Source: CAYHWW01 sp964360145 (lineage in GTDB: Bacteria; Bdellovibrionota; UBA1018; CAYHWW01). Taken from it: a stretch of 37,389 bases of DNA. The notes beneath the pieces were generated by a model, which saw nothing but the letters and a program-made list of their open reading frames with translations, was not told the origin of the DNA and made no database searches. Positions within the stretch are counted from its first letter, which is position 1. Every line of letters starts with the position of its first letter. Both the position numbers and the translations under genes were made by a program. Location: the NCBI GenBank assembly GCA_964360145.1, contig CAYHWW010000017.1:1-37389 (forward strand). Direction: 5' to 3'. Positions 15,017 to 23,532 of the stretch are shown here, one piece after another.

Positions 15017-16337
15017 AAATGAGTCGACGCAGGGCTGCCACGACATCCCCGCCCCAACGACGGGCGGCTTGCCAAATGTTCTCACCAGTGCGGAACGGCG
15101 TCGCCCCATATACCGCCCCCAGAAAACCAGCGCAAATCCCCTGAGTCCTAGGCTTCGCGGAGGACTCACCCTCATCTCTTTGATTGGCCTGGAAACGGGC
15201 CGCTGTGGCTTCCGCGTAGGCGTTGGCGCCAGCAAGTTTGATGAGCAGTGGCGCGGCGATGGCCGCGGTGAAGCCCCATTGCATGGCCATGCCTAGGCTG
15301 TTTAGACCCGGCACCAAGCTCACCATGCGCCAGACACTGTTCCACTTCAACGCCACGGTCTCAATCTGAAAGCGCAGCAGCTCTGAGATCTCGCTTCTCA
15401 TGCTGAAGTTTGTCAGCGCAATCTGACTCAAGCCGAAGGACACATAGAAGGCTGTATTGAGAAGCCAGGAATCCATGACGAGCTGTAATACGTCGAAGTG
15501 GGCACCGGGCTGGCCAGCGATCATCTGGCCAAGGACCCCTGAACCATAAAGCACCACGGTGTATGCCCAGTTGATGACATAGCTCCAGGCGTGTGCCCGA
15601 GTCACGAAGCTCATTTTATCGAGGAGCTTATTGGTGCCTCGCACGAGGCCATTCAAACGCTCACGCAAGCGAGAGGCTTCCGCGCCCGGCAGCTCTTTCA
15701 AGCGGAAGTTCAAAAGCGACGTGTCCTGACGCCAGAGTTTCACCCACTTGTGATTGAGGAGAGAGAACTGGAGCTCGAGACCAAAACCCGCCAACCCCCG
15801 CGCAAGAGTTGGGGCCTCAATGCCACCGACCATGCCCCCCTGGGCGAGGGCGGTGGCAAAACCCAGAATGGGGAGAATGATGCTGCGGCTGATCTTCCAC
15901 CGCTTGTAAACCTTCGCATCGCTCTCCGCGGGTAGCTCCGGGGGCGGTAAGGTGTCGTCCACTTGGGGGTCGTACTGGATGAAGTCGATGCCGGAAGCCC
16001 GCAACAAGCGATTGGCGTATGCTACCCGGGGCAAGGCCTGGGAATGAACCACCACGGGAACTTTTTCCACGCCACCCGGTACTTGGGCTCGCACGAGTCG
16101 GCGCAACGGCTCAAGATCTTGGCCTGCTTCAGAACGGGCACGGAGATCACGCAGCACTGCTCCCGTACCCGCGGTGGCGTAGAGCCGCTCAAGGCTGCCG
16201 CGCAGCTCAACAAGTGCTTCCGGCAACCGCTGGGCCAAAACATGGTGTTGCGCGGCGCCGTCGTCGGGACTCGCTGCCACGCTGACCATGGGGGCCAGCA
16301 ACATTACCAGAAACAATACTCGAAGGAGCGACATCAT
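15015..16337 (-). CDS. Exported/membrane protein of unknown function
   Basis: A 440-aa protein with signal peptide MMSLLRVLFLVMLLAPMVSVAA, a helical N-terminal domain to about residue 140, then several hydrophobic segments (ISRSIILPILGFATALAQGG; WSYVINWAYTVVLYGSGVLGQMIAG; TAFYVSFGLSQIAL; LGMAMQWGFTAAIAAPLLIKLA) that make it a likely inner-membrane protein. No family recognised. It lies 28 nt downstream of the glucoamylase gene in the same direction, probably as an operon, so a role in handling or sensing glucan products is possible but unproven. A terminator hairpin follows the stop. Confidence 0.65.
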   Translation of the reverse strand: MMSLLRVLFLVMLLAPMVSVAASPDDGAAQHHVLAQRLPEALVELRGSLERLYATAGTGAVLRDLRARSEAGQDLEPLRRLVRAQVPGGVEKVPVVVHSQALPRVAYANRLLRASGIDFIQYDPQVDDTLPPPELPAESDAKVYKRWKISRSIILPILGFATALAQGGMVGGIEAPTLARGLAGFGLELQFSLLNHKWVKLWRQDTSLLNFRLKELPGAEASRLRERLNGLVRGTNKLLDKMSFVTRAHAWSYVINWAYTVVLYGSGVLGQMIAGQPGAHFDVLQLVMDSWLLNTAFYVSFGLSQIALTNFSMRSEISELLRFQIETVALKWNSVWRMVSLVPGLNSLGMAMQWGFTAAIAAPLLIKLAGANAYAEATAARFQANQRDEGESSAKPRTQGICAGFLGAVYGATPFRTGENIWQAARRWGGDVVAALRRLI

Positions 16338-16365
16338 GTTGGTGGCGAAATAAACCCCAGCGCCA

Positions 16366-17781
16366 TTACTTCGTCAATGCCGCATCTCTCCAAAGCAACG
16401 CTGTCACCAAAGACGCATAGCTCCAGGTCAAATCTCGGGCAGAAGCTTGAAAACCCGTAGTGCGGTCCCACTGCTCATCGAGCCTGCCGTCTTCGGGCAT
16501 GTGGCGACTCACACGGGCGAGGTACCCCTCACCGCGCTGCTGGAGCCCGGCGAGAACCTGAGTGTGTTCCGCGGAGCCCGCCGTAATGCGAGAGTGCATG
16601 GGAAGGCCTGGCGCCACGGCATGCCAGAAGACTCCATTGGTTTCATTGAGCTCGATGTCCTTATGGCGCAAGGCCACGACCAAGCGGAAGGCGTGTTCAG
16701 CCATTGCGGCTGTCGTGAGGATCCAGGGGTTGCCACCATAGTAGCGGTCCTCGGGATAGCGGCCGATGGCAGGCGGTAAATGCGGAATAACCCCGTTGAT
16801 GGGGTATGCTTGCGTAAAGGCCAGTTCCAAGACAGGGATGGTGGCAAGCAACCGATCGTCGTCCACCCCACCCCGCTCCCCGTCCGCGCCGGCATGGAGA
16901 GCCGCGAGTACGACGGCAGCATCCAATTCAGAATGTTTATAGTCCACCCCTCTCACGCGGTTGACGGTGGCCTTGAGGCGCCGGGCCGCGGGGTCCCAGA
17001 ACCCGTCCAAGCTCGCTGCGATGGCTTCGGCCTGCTCAGTATAGAAGCGCGCGGCGGGGACATCCCCCAGTTCCCGGGCAAGGACAGAGCCGATGCGCAG
17101 AGCCCGGAGCTGGGCGAGGCGCGTGTAGTAATGGTCTCCCGTGACTTCCTCCCAAAGGTCGACAGAGGCATCGCGCCAGTGGTGGGCGACGTATTCGAGA
17201 TCATTTTTGATGAGTGTGCGCGCCGGCATCTCGGCACGATACAACTGGTCCGCAAGATCGCGACGCCCCTGGGCCATGGAGGCGAGGGCCACCCGAGCGG
17301 CTGTCACCGCGCGCAGGGCGGGCCCGTCGTTTTGAGGGCGTCCCCACTCACCATCAAAGGCTCGACCATCGGCCTCGTACTTGGGCTCGCCAAGACCGGT
17401 CAGCGTCACAGTAAGTTGGTTTTGCCGGGAAAAAACTAGATAGTCCCAAATATATTGAAAAAGGACCGTGCGGCGACCCGGTTCGTTTTCATGTTCCCAG
17501 AGGCGCACCACCACATCCATGGTGAGGGCCCCATCACGAATCCAGTGGTAGAAGTAGTTGGGGTCCGAGGTGGAGGGCGATGCAATGACCGCCCCACGAG
17601 CTGCGCCCTGGGGAGAGATATTGCGGAGCATGCGCTCCTGGAAGCCTAAGCCTTCTGGAAGAAGGGCCTGGGTGCAGGCAGCGTTCGAAGACACAGGGAT
17701 GCGCCGGAGGTCGGCTTCGCCGGGAGTAACCGCGAGTAGGGATAACAAAACCAACGGTAACCCAAAGCTCACCAACCCCAT
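16366..17781 (-). CDS. Secreted GH15 glucoamylase
   Basis: 471 aa with signal peptide MGLVSFGLPLVLLSLLAVTPGEA. Glycoside hydrolase family 15 exo-enzymes release glucose from starch, glycogen or oligosaccharides. Conserved blocks: NYFYHWIRDGALTMDVV (substrate subsite; fungal form NYFYTWTRDSAL), DLWEEVTGDHYYTRLAQ with the general-acid Glu, and DEQWDRTTGFQASARDLTWSYASL with the general-base Glu before Q. Length fits a catalytic domain without a starch-binding module. I chose the ATG at 17781, preceded by AAGGGG and starting the signal peptide; the frame extends 74 codons further upstream without features. Divergent from the aldolase/dehydrogenase gene. Confidence 0.92.
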   Translation of the reverse strand: MGLVSFGLPLVLLSLLAVTPGEADLRRIPVSSNAACTQALLPEGLGFQERMLRNISPQGAARGAVIASPSTSDPNYFYHWIRDGALTMDVVVRLWEHENEPGRRTVLFQYIWDYLVFSRQNQLTVTLTGLGEPKYEADGRAFDGEWGRPQNDGPALRAVTAARVALASMAQGRRDLADQLYRAEMPARTLIKNDLEYVAHHWRDASVDLWEEVTGDHYYTRLAQLRALRIGSVLARELGDVPAARFYTEQAEAIAASLDGFWDPAARRLKATVNRVRGVDYKHSELDAAVVLAALHAGADGERGGVDDDRLLATIPVLELAFTQAYPINGVIPHLPPAIGRYPEDRYYGGNPWILTTAAMAEHAFRLVVALRHKDIELNETNGVFWHAVAPGLPMHSRITAGSAEHTQVLAGLQQRGEGYLARVSRHMPEDGRLDEQWDRTTGFQASARDLTWSYASLVTALLWRDAALTK

Positions 17782-17903
17782 GACGCACCCCTTGCTTGAA
17801 CTGCGTTGAATGGGCACACTGCAATGCGGCGTGCGAGATGTCAGCACGCGGTGCGTCGTGATTCGCGTCGCGACACCGTTCAATGATGTGCTACAGCATT
17901 CCC

Positions 17904-19895
17904 ATGCAAATCCTTTGGAACGACAAAGAAGCTGCGGATTTCGGTGCGGACCCCTTGGCACTCCGCGTATACACCTCACGACTACTGGGGTGCGAGCCCG
18001 CACTGGTACTCCACGGTGGCGGCAACACCTCGGTGAAGATTCATGAAAAGAACCTTTTCGGTGATTCAGAGCACCTCCTCTATGTCAAAGGCAGTGGCTG
18101 GGATCTAGCAACCATGGAAGCCAAGGGCTTTGCCCCCGTGCGCATGGACACCCTCATGCGCATGGCCAACCTCGAGCGCCTCACCGATGCCGATATGGTG
18201 AACGTGCAAAGATCCGCCATGACGAACCCCGAGGCGCCAGCTCCCTCCGTCGAGGCCATTCTGCATGCCGTCATTCCTTTTCAGTTCGTCGACCACACCC
18301 ACGCCGACGCCGTCGTGGCCATCACCAACACACCTGGTGGCGATGGGACCATCCGCAAAATTCTGGGCGACAAGGTACTCTACATCCCCTACGTCATGCC
18401 GGGGTTTGTCCTCGCCCGTAAAGTCTACGAGCTCACCCGCGACGCGGATTGGAAAAAATACGAAGGCATGGTGCTGCTCAACCATGGCATTTTCTCGTTT
18501 GCCGACAATGCGCGTGAATCCTATGAGCGCATGATCCGCCTCGTCACCAAGGCTGAAGACTTCATCAAATCAAAAAAAGTCTTCGATCTGCCCACCGCCC
18601 CTGCCGCTCAGCCAAAAGAAGACTTGCGGGCATTGGCCCACCTGCGACGTGAGGTGTCCCGGAAATGGGGCGCCCCCGTGGTGGCCCGTTTGAACAACAC
18701 GCCCGAGGCCCTTGCCTATGCGGGCTTACCAAACATCGAAAACCTGTCCTGTCGTGGGCCATTGACGCCGGATCACGTGATCCACACCAAGCGCCTGCCC
18801 CTGGTCTTGTCAGCCACCGCCAGCACGGCGGGCATGACGGCGGCACTGGCCACCTTTGAAAGTGAGTACCGGGCATATTTTGAGCGCAACACCACCGGGG
18901 ACTTGAAGTGCCTCGACCCCGCGCCGCGCTGGGGCGTCTGGCCCGAGCATGGCGTTCTGGCCTTTGGGCTCCACGCGAAGCGCGCCGATGTTGTTGCCGA
19001 TATCATTCGCCACACCATGAAAGCCCAGCAGTGGGCCGAAGGCATGGGCGGCTGGGTGGCCCTGCCCGAGCGGGACATCTTTGAAGTGGAGTATTGGGAG
19101 CTCGAACAGGCAAAGCTGAAAAAGGGCGGTGGTGCCCCCCCCCTGCAAGGCAAGATCGCCATCGTCACCGGTGCCGCGAGCGGCATCGGAAAAGCCTGCG
19201 TCGAAGCCCTGCGCGCCCAAGGGGCGGCAGTGACCGCCCTCGACATCAACCCCGAAGTCACGAAGATGTGGAAGGGTGCTGACGTACTCGGTCTCGTCTG
19301 CGACGTCACCAATGCCAAAGCCATCGATGCCGCGATTGCACAGACCGTGCGCCGCTTTGGCGGCATCGACATCGTGGTGCCCAATGCGGGTCTTTTTCCT
19401 CAAAGTAAAAGTATTGAGGCCATGGACGACGATACCTGGGACCGCACCATAAATGTCAACCTCACAAGTCAGATGTATCTTTTGCGGGCCTGCGTGCCCT
19501 ATCTCGTCCTCGGCATCGACCCCGCCATTGTCGCCGTGGCTTCGAAGAACGTACCCGCTCCGGGGCCGGGGGCGGCGGCTTACTCGGCTTCAAAGGCAGG
19601 CATGACCCAGCTCGCCCGCGTCGCCGCGCTGGAACTGGGGCCCAAGGGCGTGCGCGTCAACATGCTGCACCCCCATGCGGTCATGGACACGGGCCTCTGG
19701 ACCGCTGAGGTGCTCGAGGGGCGCGCCCGCAACTACAATATGACCGTAGAGGAATACAAGAGGAACAATCTGCTCAAGGTCGAGGTGCGCTCCAAGGATG
19801 TGGCCGATCTCGTCTGCGCCATGGCGGGGCCTCTCTTCTCGAAAACCACCGGCGCCCAAGTGGCCGTTGATGGGGGCAGCGACCGCATTATTTAG
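17904..19895 (+). CDS. Bifunctional class II aldolase / short-chain dehydrogenase
   Basis: About 663 aa, two enzymes in one chain. Residues 1 to about 400 are a class II (zinc) aldolase domain: LHGGGNTSVKI binds the phosphate, and the HTHADAVVAITN and NHGIFSF segments supply metal-ligand histidines. Residues about 415-663 are a classical SDR: VTGAASGIGKA (NAD-binding TGxxxGxG), NAGLFP, YSASKAG (catalytic Tyr/Lys) and a C-terminal VDGGSDR. Related fused proteins act on rhamnulose-1-phosphate or similar sugar phosphates and oxidise the lactaldehyde product; the substrate here is not proven. I prefer the ATG at 17904 (MQILWNDKEA); in-frame ATGs at 17883 and 17886 are alternatives. No good ribosome site for any. 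Confidence 0.87.
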   Translation: MQILWNDKEAADFGADPLALRVYTSRLLGCEPALVLHGGGNTSVKIHEKNLFGDSEHLLYVKGSGWDLATMEAKGFAPVRMDTLMRMANLERLTDADMVNVQRSAMTNPEAPAPSVEAILHAVIPFQFVDHTHADAVVAITNTPGGDGTIRKILGDKVLYIPYVMPGFVLARKVYELTRDADWKKYEGMVLLNHGIFSFADNARESYERMIRLVTKAEDFIKSKKVFDLPTAPAAQPKEDLRALAHLRREVSRKWGAPVVARLNNTPEALAYAGLPNIENLSCRGPLTPDHVIHTKRLPLVLSATASTAGMTAALATFESEYRAYFERNTTGDLKCLDPAPRWGVWPEHGVLAFGLHAKRADVVADIIRHTMKAQQWAEGMGGWVALPERDIFEVEYWELEQAKLKKGGGAPPLQGKIAIVTGAASGIGKACVEALRAQGAAVTALDINPEVTKMWKGADVLGLVCDVTNAKAIDAAIAQTVRRFGGIDIVVPNAGLFPQSKSIEAMDDDTWDRTINVNLTSQMYLLRACVPYLVLGIDPAIVAVASKNVPAPGPGAAAYSASKAGMTQLARVAALELGPKGVRVNMLHPHAVMDTGLWTAEVLEGRARNYNMTVEEYKRNNLLKVEVRSKDVADLVCAMAGPLFSKTTGAQVAVDGGSDRII

Positions 19896-19933
19896 TCGCG
19901 CCACGTGCGCTTCGTCGTTAGAGTTGCTACACC

Positions 19934-21331
19934 ATGACCCAACAATTCCGCACTGAAACCGACACCATGGGGGAGATGAAAGTCCCCGCCGACAAGTATT
20001 GGGGCGCACAGACTCAACGCTCCCTCATCAACTTCGCCGTGGGCGAAGACCGCATGCCGCGTGCCATCATCCGTGCTCTGGGTATCCTGAAAAAGGCCGC
20101 GGCCCAGGCCAACCACGACTTGGGCAAGCTCCCCAAGGATAAGCTCGACGCCATCACCGCTGCGGCGGACGAAGTCATCTCCGGCAAACTTGACTCCCAC
20201 TTCCCGTTGGTCATCTGGCAAACGGGATCGGGCACTCAGACCAACATGAACGCCAATGAGGTCATCTCCAACCGGGCCATAGAAATTCTCGGCGGTGAAA
20301 AGGGCTCTAAAAAACCTATTCACCCCAACGACCACGTCAATATGAGTCAGAGCAGCAACGATTCCTTCCCCACGGCCATGCACATCGCCGCCGTGGAGCA
20401 GATCGAGGACGCCCTGCTTCCGGCTCTCGAAAAATTTCATAAAGCGCTCGCCACCAAAGAAAAGGCCTTTGAGAAAATCATCAAAGTGGGCCGCACCCAC
20501 CTCATGGATGCCACGCCCCTCACCCTGGGGCAGGAATTTTCGGGCTATCGCATGCAGATCGAATTGAGCATCGAGCGCGTAAGCCAATCCCTTGAGCGAC
20601 TCCGGTCCCTCGCCCAAGGCGGCACCGCCGTGGGTACGGGCCTCAACACCCACCCCGAGTTCGCCACCCGCGTGGCGCAAAAGATCAGCATACTCACTAG
20701 CAAGAACTTCGTCACCGCTGAGAACAAGTTCGAAGCGCTGGCCAGCCACGACGCCCTGGTCTACGCCCACGGCGCCCTGAAAACCCTGGCCTGCAGCTTC
20801 ATGAAGATCGCCAACGATCTACGCTGGCTCGGCAGCGGCCCCCGCTGCGGCCTGGGTGAGCTCGCTCTGCCGGAGAACGAACCCGGTTCCTCCATCATGC
20901 CGGGCAAGGTCAACCCCACTCAGAGCGAATCCATGACCATGGTGTGCTGCCAAGTCCTGGGCAATGACGTGGCGGTGAACATGGCGGGCGCCAGCGGCAA
21001 CTTCGAGCTCAATGTGTTCAAGCCCGTCATCATCCATAATTTCCTCCACTCCCTGCGACTGCTAGCAGACAGTGCGTCTGGCTTCGTGGACCATTGCCTT
21101 GTAGGGCTCAAGGCCAACGAGGCAATCATCGCCAAACATCTCGATAACACGCTGATGCTCGTCACGGCGCTGAACCAGCACATCGGCTATGACAATGCGG
21201 CGAAGATCGCCAAGACCGCGCACATGGAGGGCCTCACCCTGAAGCAAGCCGCGCTGAAACTAGGGCTTCTCACGGAGCAGCAATTTGCCCTGTGGGTGCG
21301 CCCTGAAGAAATGATCTATCCCCGGGAGTAA
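19934..21331 (+). CDS. fumC: Class II fumarate hydratase
   Basis: 465 aa, the normal FumC length. It interconverts fumarate and malate in the TCA cycle without an iron-sulfur cluster. The N-terminal RTETDTMGEMKVPADKYWGAQTQRS, the TGSGTQTNMN and HPNDHVNMSQSSND substrate loops, GRTHLMDATP and the family signature GSSIMPGKVNPTQSE are all intact. It follows the aldolase gene by 38 nt on the same strand, so possibly co-transcribed. The last 62 nt overlap a possible small minus-strand gene. Confidence 0.97.
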   Translation: MTQQFRTETDTMGEMKVPADKYWGAQTQRSLINFAVGEDRMPRAIIRALGILKKAAAQANHDLGKLPKDKLDAITAAADEVISGKLDSHFPLVIWQTGSGTQTNMNANEVISNRAIEILGGEKGSKKPIHPNDHVNMSQSSNDSFPTAMHIAAVEQIEDALLPALEKFHKALATKEKAFEKIIKVGRTHLMDATPLTLGQEFSGYRMQIELSIERVSQSLERLRSLAQGGTAVGTGLNTHPEFATRVAQKISILTSKNFVTAENKFEALASHDALVYAHGALKTLACSFMKIANDLRWLGSGPRCGLGELALPENEPGSSIMPGKVNPTQSESMTMVCCQVLGNDVAVNMAGASGNFELNVFKPVIIHNFLHSLRLLADSASGFVDHCLVGLKANEAIIAKHLDNTLMLVTALNQHIGYDNAAKIAKTAHMEGLTLKQAALKLGLLTEQQFALWVRPEEMIYPRE

Positions 21332-21620
21332 CAAGAAACTGCACCCCCAGCCGAGACCCTGATAGGGGCCCGGGGCTGCCCGGGGGTTGAGGGGCTAGCG
21401 GCCCTGACACCGTCATGGCGTCCGCCATGGTCTGTAATTCCACTCGATTCCCTGTTCCCTCATCTTGAAGTAAAATCAAAGAACCCCTTTGTCCGCCGCG
21501 CCTCTGGGGTGCTGATTGCAAAAATGGCGGCCCCCCGGGGCTCACGCCCCAATGCAACAAACTTTGGTTATCCGCAGCAACTAACGCACCGAACATCGCC
21601 ACCAGAAACATCCATGTCAT
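21270..21620 (-). CDS. Possible small secreted protein
   Basis: A 116-aa frame starting MTWMFLVAMFGALVAADNQ, which reads as a signal peptide; the ATG at 21620 has a good GGAGG site 7 nt upstream. The rest is Pro/Gly-rich (GVSPGGPPFLQSAPQRRGG..., GPLAPQPPGSPGPLSG) and of no known family. The last 62 nt are antisense to the fumC 3' end. It could be a real small exported protein or a chance frame in a GC-rich spacer; without it, 21332-21753 would be a 420-nt non-coding stretch. Confidence 0.4.
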   Translation of the reverse strand: MTWMFLVAMFGALVAADNQSLLHWGVSPGGPPFLQSAPQRRGGQRGSLILLQDEGTGNRVELQTMADAMTVSGPLAPQPPGSPGPLSGSRLGVQFLVTPGDRSFLQGAPTGQIAAP

Positions 21621-21753
21621 GGCCCACCCTCCACCCGAACTGAAGAGCAGGAACCATGCCACGGCCCCTGGGGTCATATGTCTCTCCGCTTGGGAAAAAT
21701 GCCCCGAACCCGCGAACGAAGCCCTCTCAACTCCTCCCTGGGAGGGCTGACGC

Positions 21754-21769
21754 TGGCACGCTCCCTGCT
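21754..21769 (+). promoter_or_regulatory. Sigma54 promoter of usp1
   Basis: TGGCACGCTCCCTGCT: GG at 21755-21756, exactly ten bases, GC at 21767-21768. It matches TGGCACG-N4-TTGCW at all but one position (C for the first T of TTGC). The predicted start is near 21780, only 3 nt before the ATG at 21783. An imperfect dyad GGCCCC/GGGGTC near 21663-21675 lies about 110 bp upstream and might be an activator site, but is weak. Confidence 0.7.
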
Positions 21770-21782
21770 AGCTACGGAATAC

Positions 21783-22589
21783 ATGGCAATGTACATCAAA
21801 GAACAATTGAAAGTGATCTGGGTCGTCAATGAGGATGCCAACGGGAGGGGAGGACGCGGGAACCGCGCCCATGGCGGTGCCAAGTCCGTGATCCATACTC
21901 TCAGGAAAAAGGCTGATGTTTCCCTAGAGATCGTCCATCACCAAGCATCCGAAAAGAATGCCGTGGTGGACTTGGTTGCTTACGCCAAGAAGGCCAAGGT
22001 TGACCTCATCATCTGCGAGACCCATGGCCGCAGCGGCCTCTCGCGGTTGATTCAGGGAAGCTTCGCGGAGTCTTTGGTGCTGGCCTCCCCCGCGCCTGTC
22101 ATTGTGTGCAATCCCCATTGCCGTACCGTGACCAGCTTGAAGGACATCCTCTTCATCACGGACTTCAGCCGCCAGTCCCATGAGGTCTTTCTGCGCATTC
22201 TCGACTTCGCTCGCCTTCTGAATGCTCGAATCAAAATCTTCCACGCCATCACCGCTCCCTCCCAGCCCGTTCTACAAACGGGGGCAAGCTTGCTGGGGGC
22301 CGGTTGGGTGCCTTTGGAGGCCTATTACGGGGCGGAATCCAAAGAACAAAAAGAACTCGCCGAAATCTGGGCCGCGGCAGCACGCAAAGTCGGCGTGCGG
22401 GCGGAGGCATCCGTGGCAGCCAGAGCCACTTCTGTAACAACTGAGGTGGAACGGGCTGTGCGCAGGGAGAAACCCGCCCTAGTGGCCTGCGCCGTGGAAA
22501 GCACTGGCGCGGAAGCGGCGTTCTTCGGCAGCGTCACACGAAACCTCATGCGGCGCCTCAACACCCCCGTGATGGTGACTCGCTCATGA
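21783..22589 (+). CDS. Tandem universal stress protein (Usp1)
   Basis: 268 aa with two UspA-like domains; the first is short, the second begins LKDILFITDFSRQSHEVFLRIL. The nucleotide-loop motif is ETHGRSGLSRLIQGS, i.e. G-2x-G-9x-GS with the first Gly replaced by Glu; the C-terminal loop is FFGSVTRNLMRRLNTPVMV. It is clearly paralogous to Usp2 at 27.9 kb, which carries extra residues in its first domain. Usps modulate survival under starvation, oxygen or energy stress. The frame is open 35 codons further upstream, but a sigma54 promoter at 21754-21769 puts the transcript start at about 21780, so I choose the ATG at 21783 (or 21789). Confidence 0.82.
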   Translation: MAMYIKEQLKVIWVVNEDANGRGGRGNRAHGGAKSVIHTLRKKADVSLEIVHHQASEKNAVVDLVAYAKKAKVDLIICETHGRSGLSRLIQGSFAESLVLASPAPVIVCNPHCRTVTSLKDILFITDFSRQSHEVFLRILDFARLLNARIKIFHAITAPSQPVLQTGASLLGAGWVPLEAYYGAESKEQKELAEIWAAAARKVGVRAEASVAARATSVTTEVERAVRREKPALVACAVESTGAEAAFFGSVTRNLMRRLNTPVMVTRS

Positions 22590-22610
22590 TGGTCATGAGA
22601 CCGATCCTTA

Positions 22611-22789
22611 GGGTCTGTTAAACAATAACTGCACGTTTTGGCGCTCAGGTTTCGGTCAGATTTGGCCGCCACGGAAGGAGCCAAACCGGAAGCGTAGCAG
22701 GGCTACGCTGAGGATTTTGCGACTGAGTAGCGGGCAAAGATGGCCGGAAGATGAGATGCCAAAATGGGCAGTTATTGTTTAACAGGCCC
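22611..22789. mobile_element. MITE-like inverted-repeat element
   Basis: About 179 bp. The left end GGGTCTGTTAAACAATAACT (22611-22630) and the right end, whose complement begins GGGCCTGTTAAACAATAACT, form terminal inverted repeats of about 32 bp with few mismatches (matching through TTTTGGC). Similarity continues weakly inwards to a perfect central hairpin AGCGTAGC/GCTACGCT (about 22691-22709), so the whole element can fold on itself. TTA flanks both ends (22608-22610, 22790-22792), a possible 3-bp target duplication. No transposase frame. The right TTA is the stop codon (TAA) of the small secreted protein gene. It occupies almost all of the usp1 to small-protein spacer. Confidence 0.72.
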
Positions 22790-23164
22790 TTAGCGCATGT
22801 GCCTCAGCACTCTGCCGCCAGCATGTGGGAAGTTCAGCTTCAGCTCAAAACCAATGAAGTTGCCTGCACCAGGCCCTACCACGCCGCGATATTCGGGCAG
22901 GGATGCCCTAGGGTTGACGGCCTGGAGTTCCACGGTTTGGCCGGTCTCTGGGTTCTCGAAAAGAGTCACGGCCATTTGCTTTGGCCGTGGCTTGAGAGAA
23001 CGCAGCGTATAGACCTTCACCACACGGGATTCCTCATCAACCTGAACTTCATAAGTGCTCTGGGCGTCTTTGACCACAGTGCCGCCATGGGGGCCGCCGC
23101 CGGTCGCGCCATGAGCTTGGGCTGAAATGCAGATCAAGAGGAACGCTGTTATAAGATGACTCAT
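22790..23164 (-). CDS. Small secreted protein, unknown function
   Basis: 124 aa with signal peptide MSHLITAFLLICISAQAHGA, then GGGPHGGTVVKDAQSTYEVQVDEESRVVKVYTL and a beta-rich remainder. The HGG-T-V-V-x(n)-Y-E-V pattern recalls small periplasmic domains found with metal-efflux and cytochrome systems, but I cannot name a family. It overlaps the K+ channel gene by 4 nt (third gene of the operon). Its stop lies exactly at the edge of the MITE-like element, so insertion may have set the present C-terminus. Confidence 0.7.
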   Translation of the reverse strand: MSHLITAFLLICISAQAHGATGGGPHGGTVVKDAQSTYEVQVDEESRVVKVYTLRSLKPRPKQMAVTLFENPETGQTVELQAVNPRASLPEYRGVVGPGAGNFIGFELKLNFPHAGGRVLRHMR

Positions 23165-23532
23165 TGATCCATCCCCTCTTTCACAATAATGCTGGCGAAC
23201 AGGGCCGTGTAGGAAAAGAACATGGACGTGCCAACCAGCATGAGAACAATACCCACCAGGCGACCCGCCGTAGTTTGAGGGGTCACATCGCCGTAGCCCA
23301 CGGTGGTAACTGTGCTAGCTGCCCACCAGAGGGCGTCTATAAAATGTCTCATCTGCGGGTTGACCCCCTTTTCAAGGTGGTAAACAACCAGTGTGATGAG
23401 AAGAGTCACCATGTTTCCAAGGATGGTGAGCACCCAAAACGCAGGCTGAGTGAGCAGGTCCATCACCGCCCGCCCGAAACGCACTGTTTCGTGACCCACA
23501 CGACGATGGAACGCCCGTCTCTGCTGGTTCAT
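23161..23532 (-). CDS. Two-helix potassium channel
   Basis: 123 aa. Transmembrane helix 1 (FWVLTILGNMVTLLITLVVYHL), pore helix and selectivity filter (IDALWWAASTVTTVGYGDVTPQT, with TVGYGD), and helix 2 (AGRLVGIVLMLVGTSMFFSYTALFASIIV): the KcsA/Ion_trans_2 plan, minimal, with no RCK or nucleotide-binding domain. It presumably forms a tetramer in the inner membrane. The gene overlaps its neighbours by 4 nt on both sides, so it is made together with the haem protein and the small secreted protein. Confidence 0.93.
   Translation of the reverse strand: MNQQRRAFHRRVGHETVRFGRAVMDLLTQPAFWVLTILGNMVTLLITLVVYHLEKGVNPQMRHFIDALWWAASTVTTVGYGDVTPQTTAGRLVGIVLMLVGTSMFFSYTALFASIIVKEGMDQ

Noticed and set aside
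19892..20770. 292-codon minus-strand frame inside fumC
   Set aside because: Shadow of fumC, no features.
21332..21420. GC-rich CCCGGGG repeats after fumC as a terminator
   Set aside because: The arms are a mix of direct and inverted copies without a T-tract.
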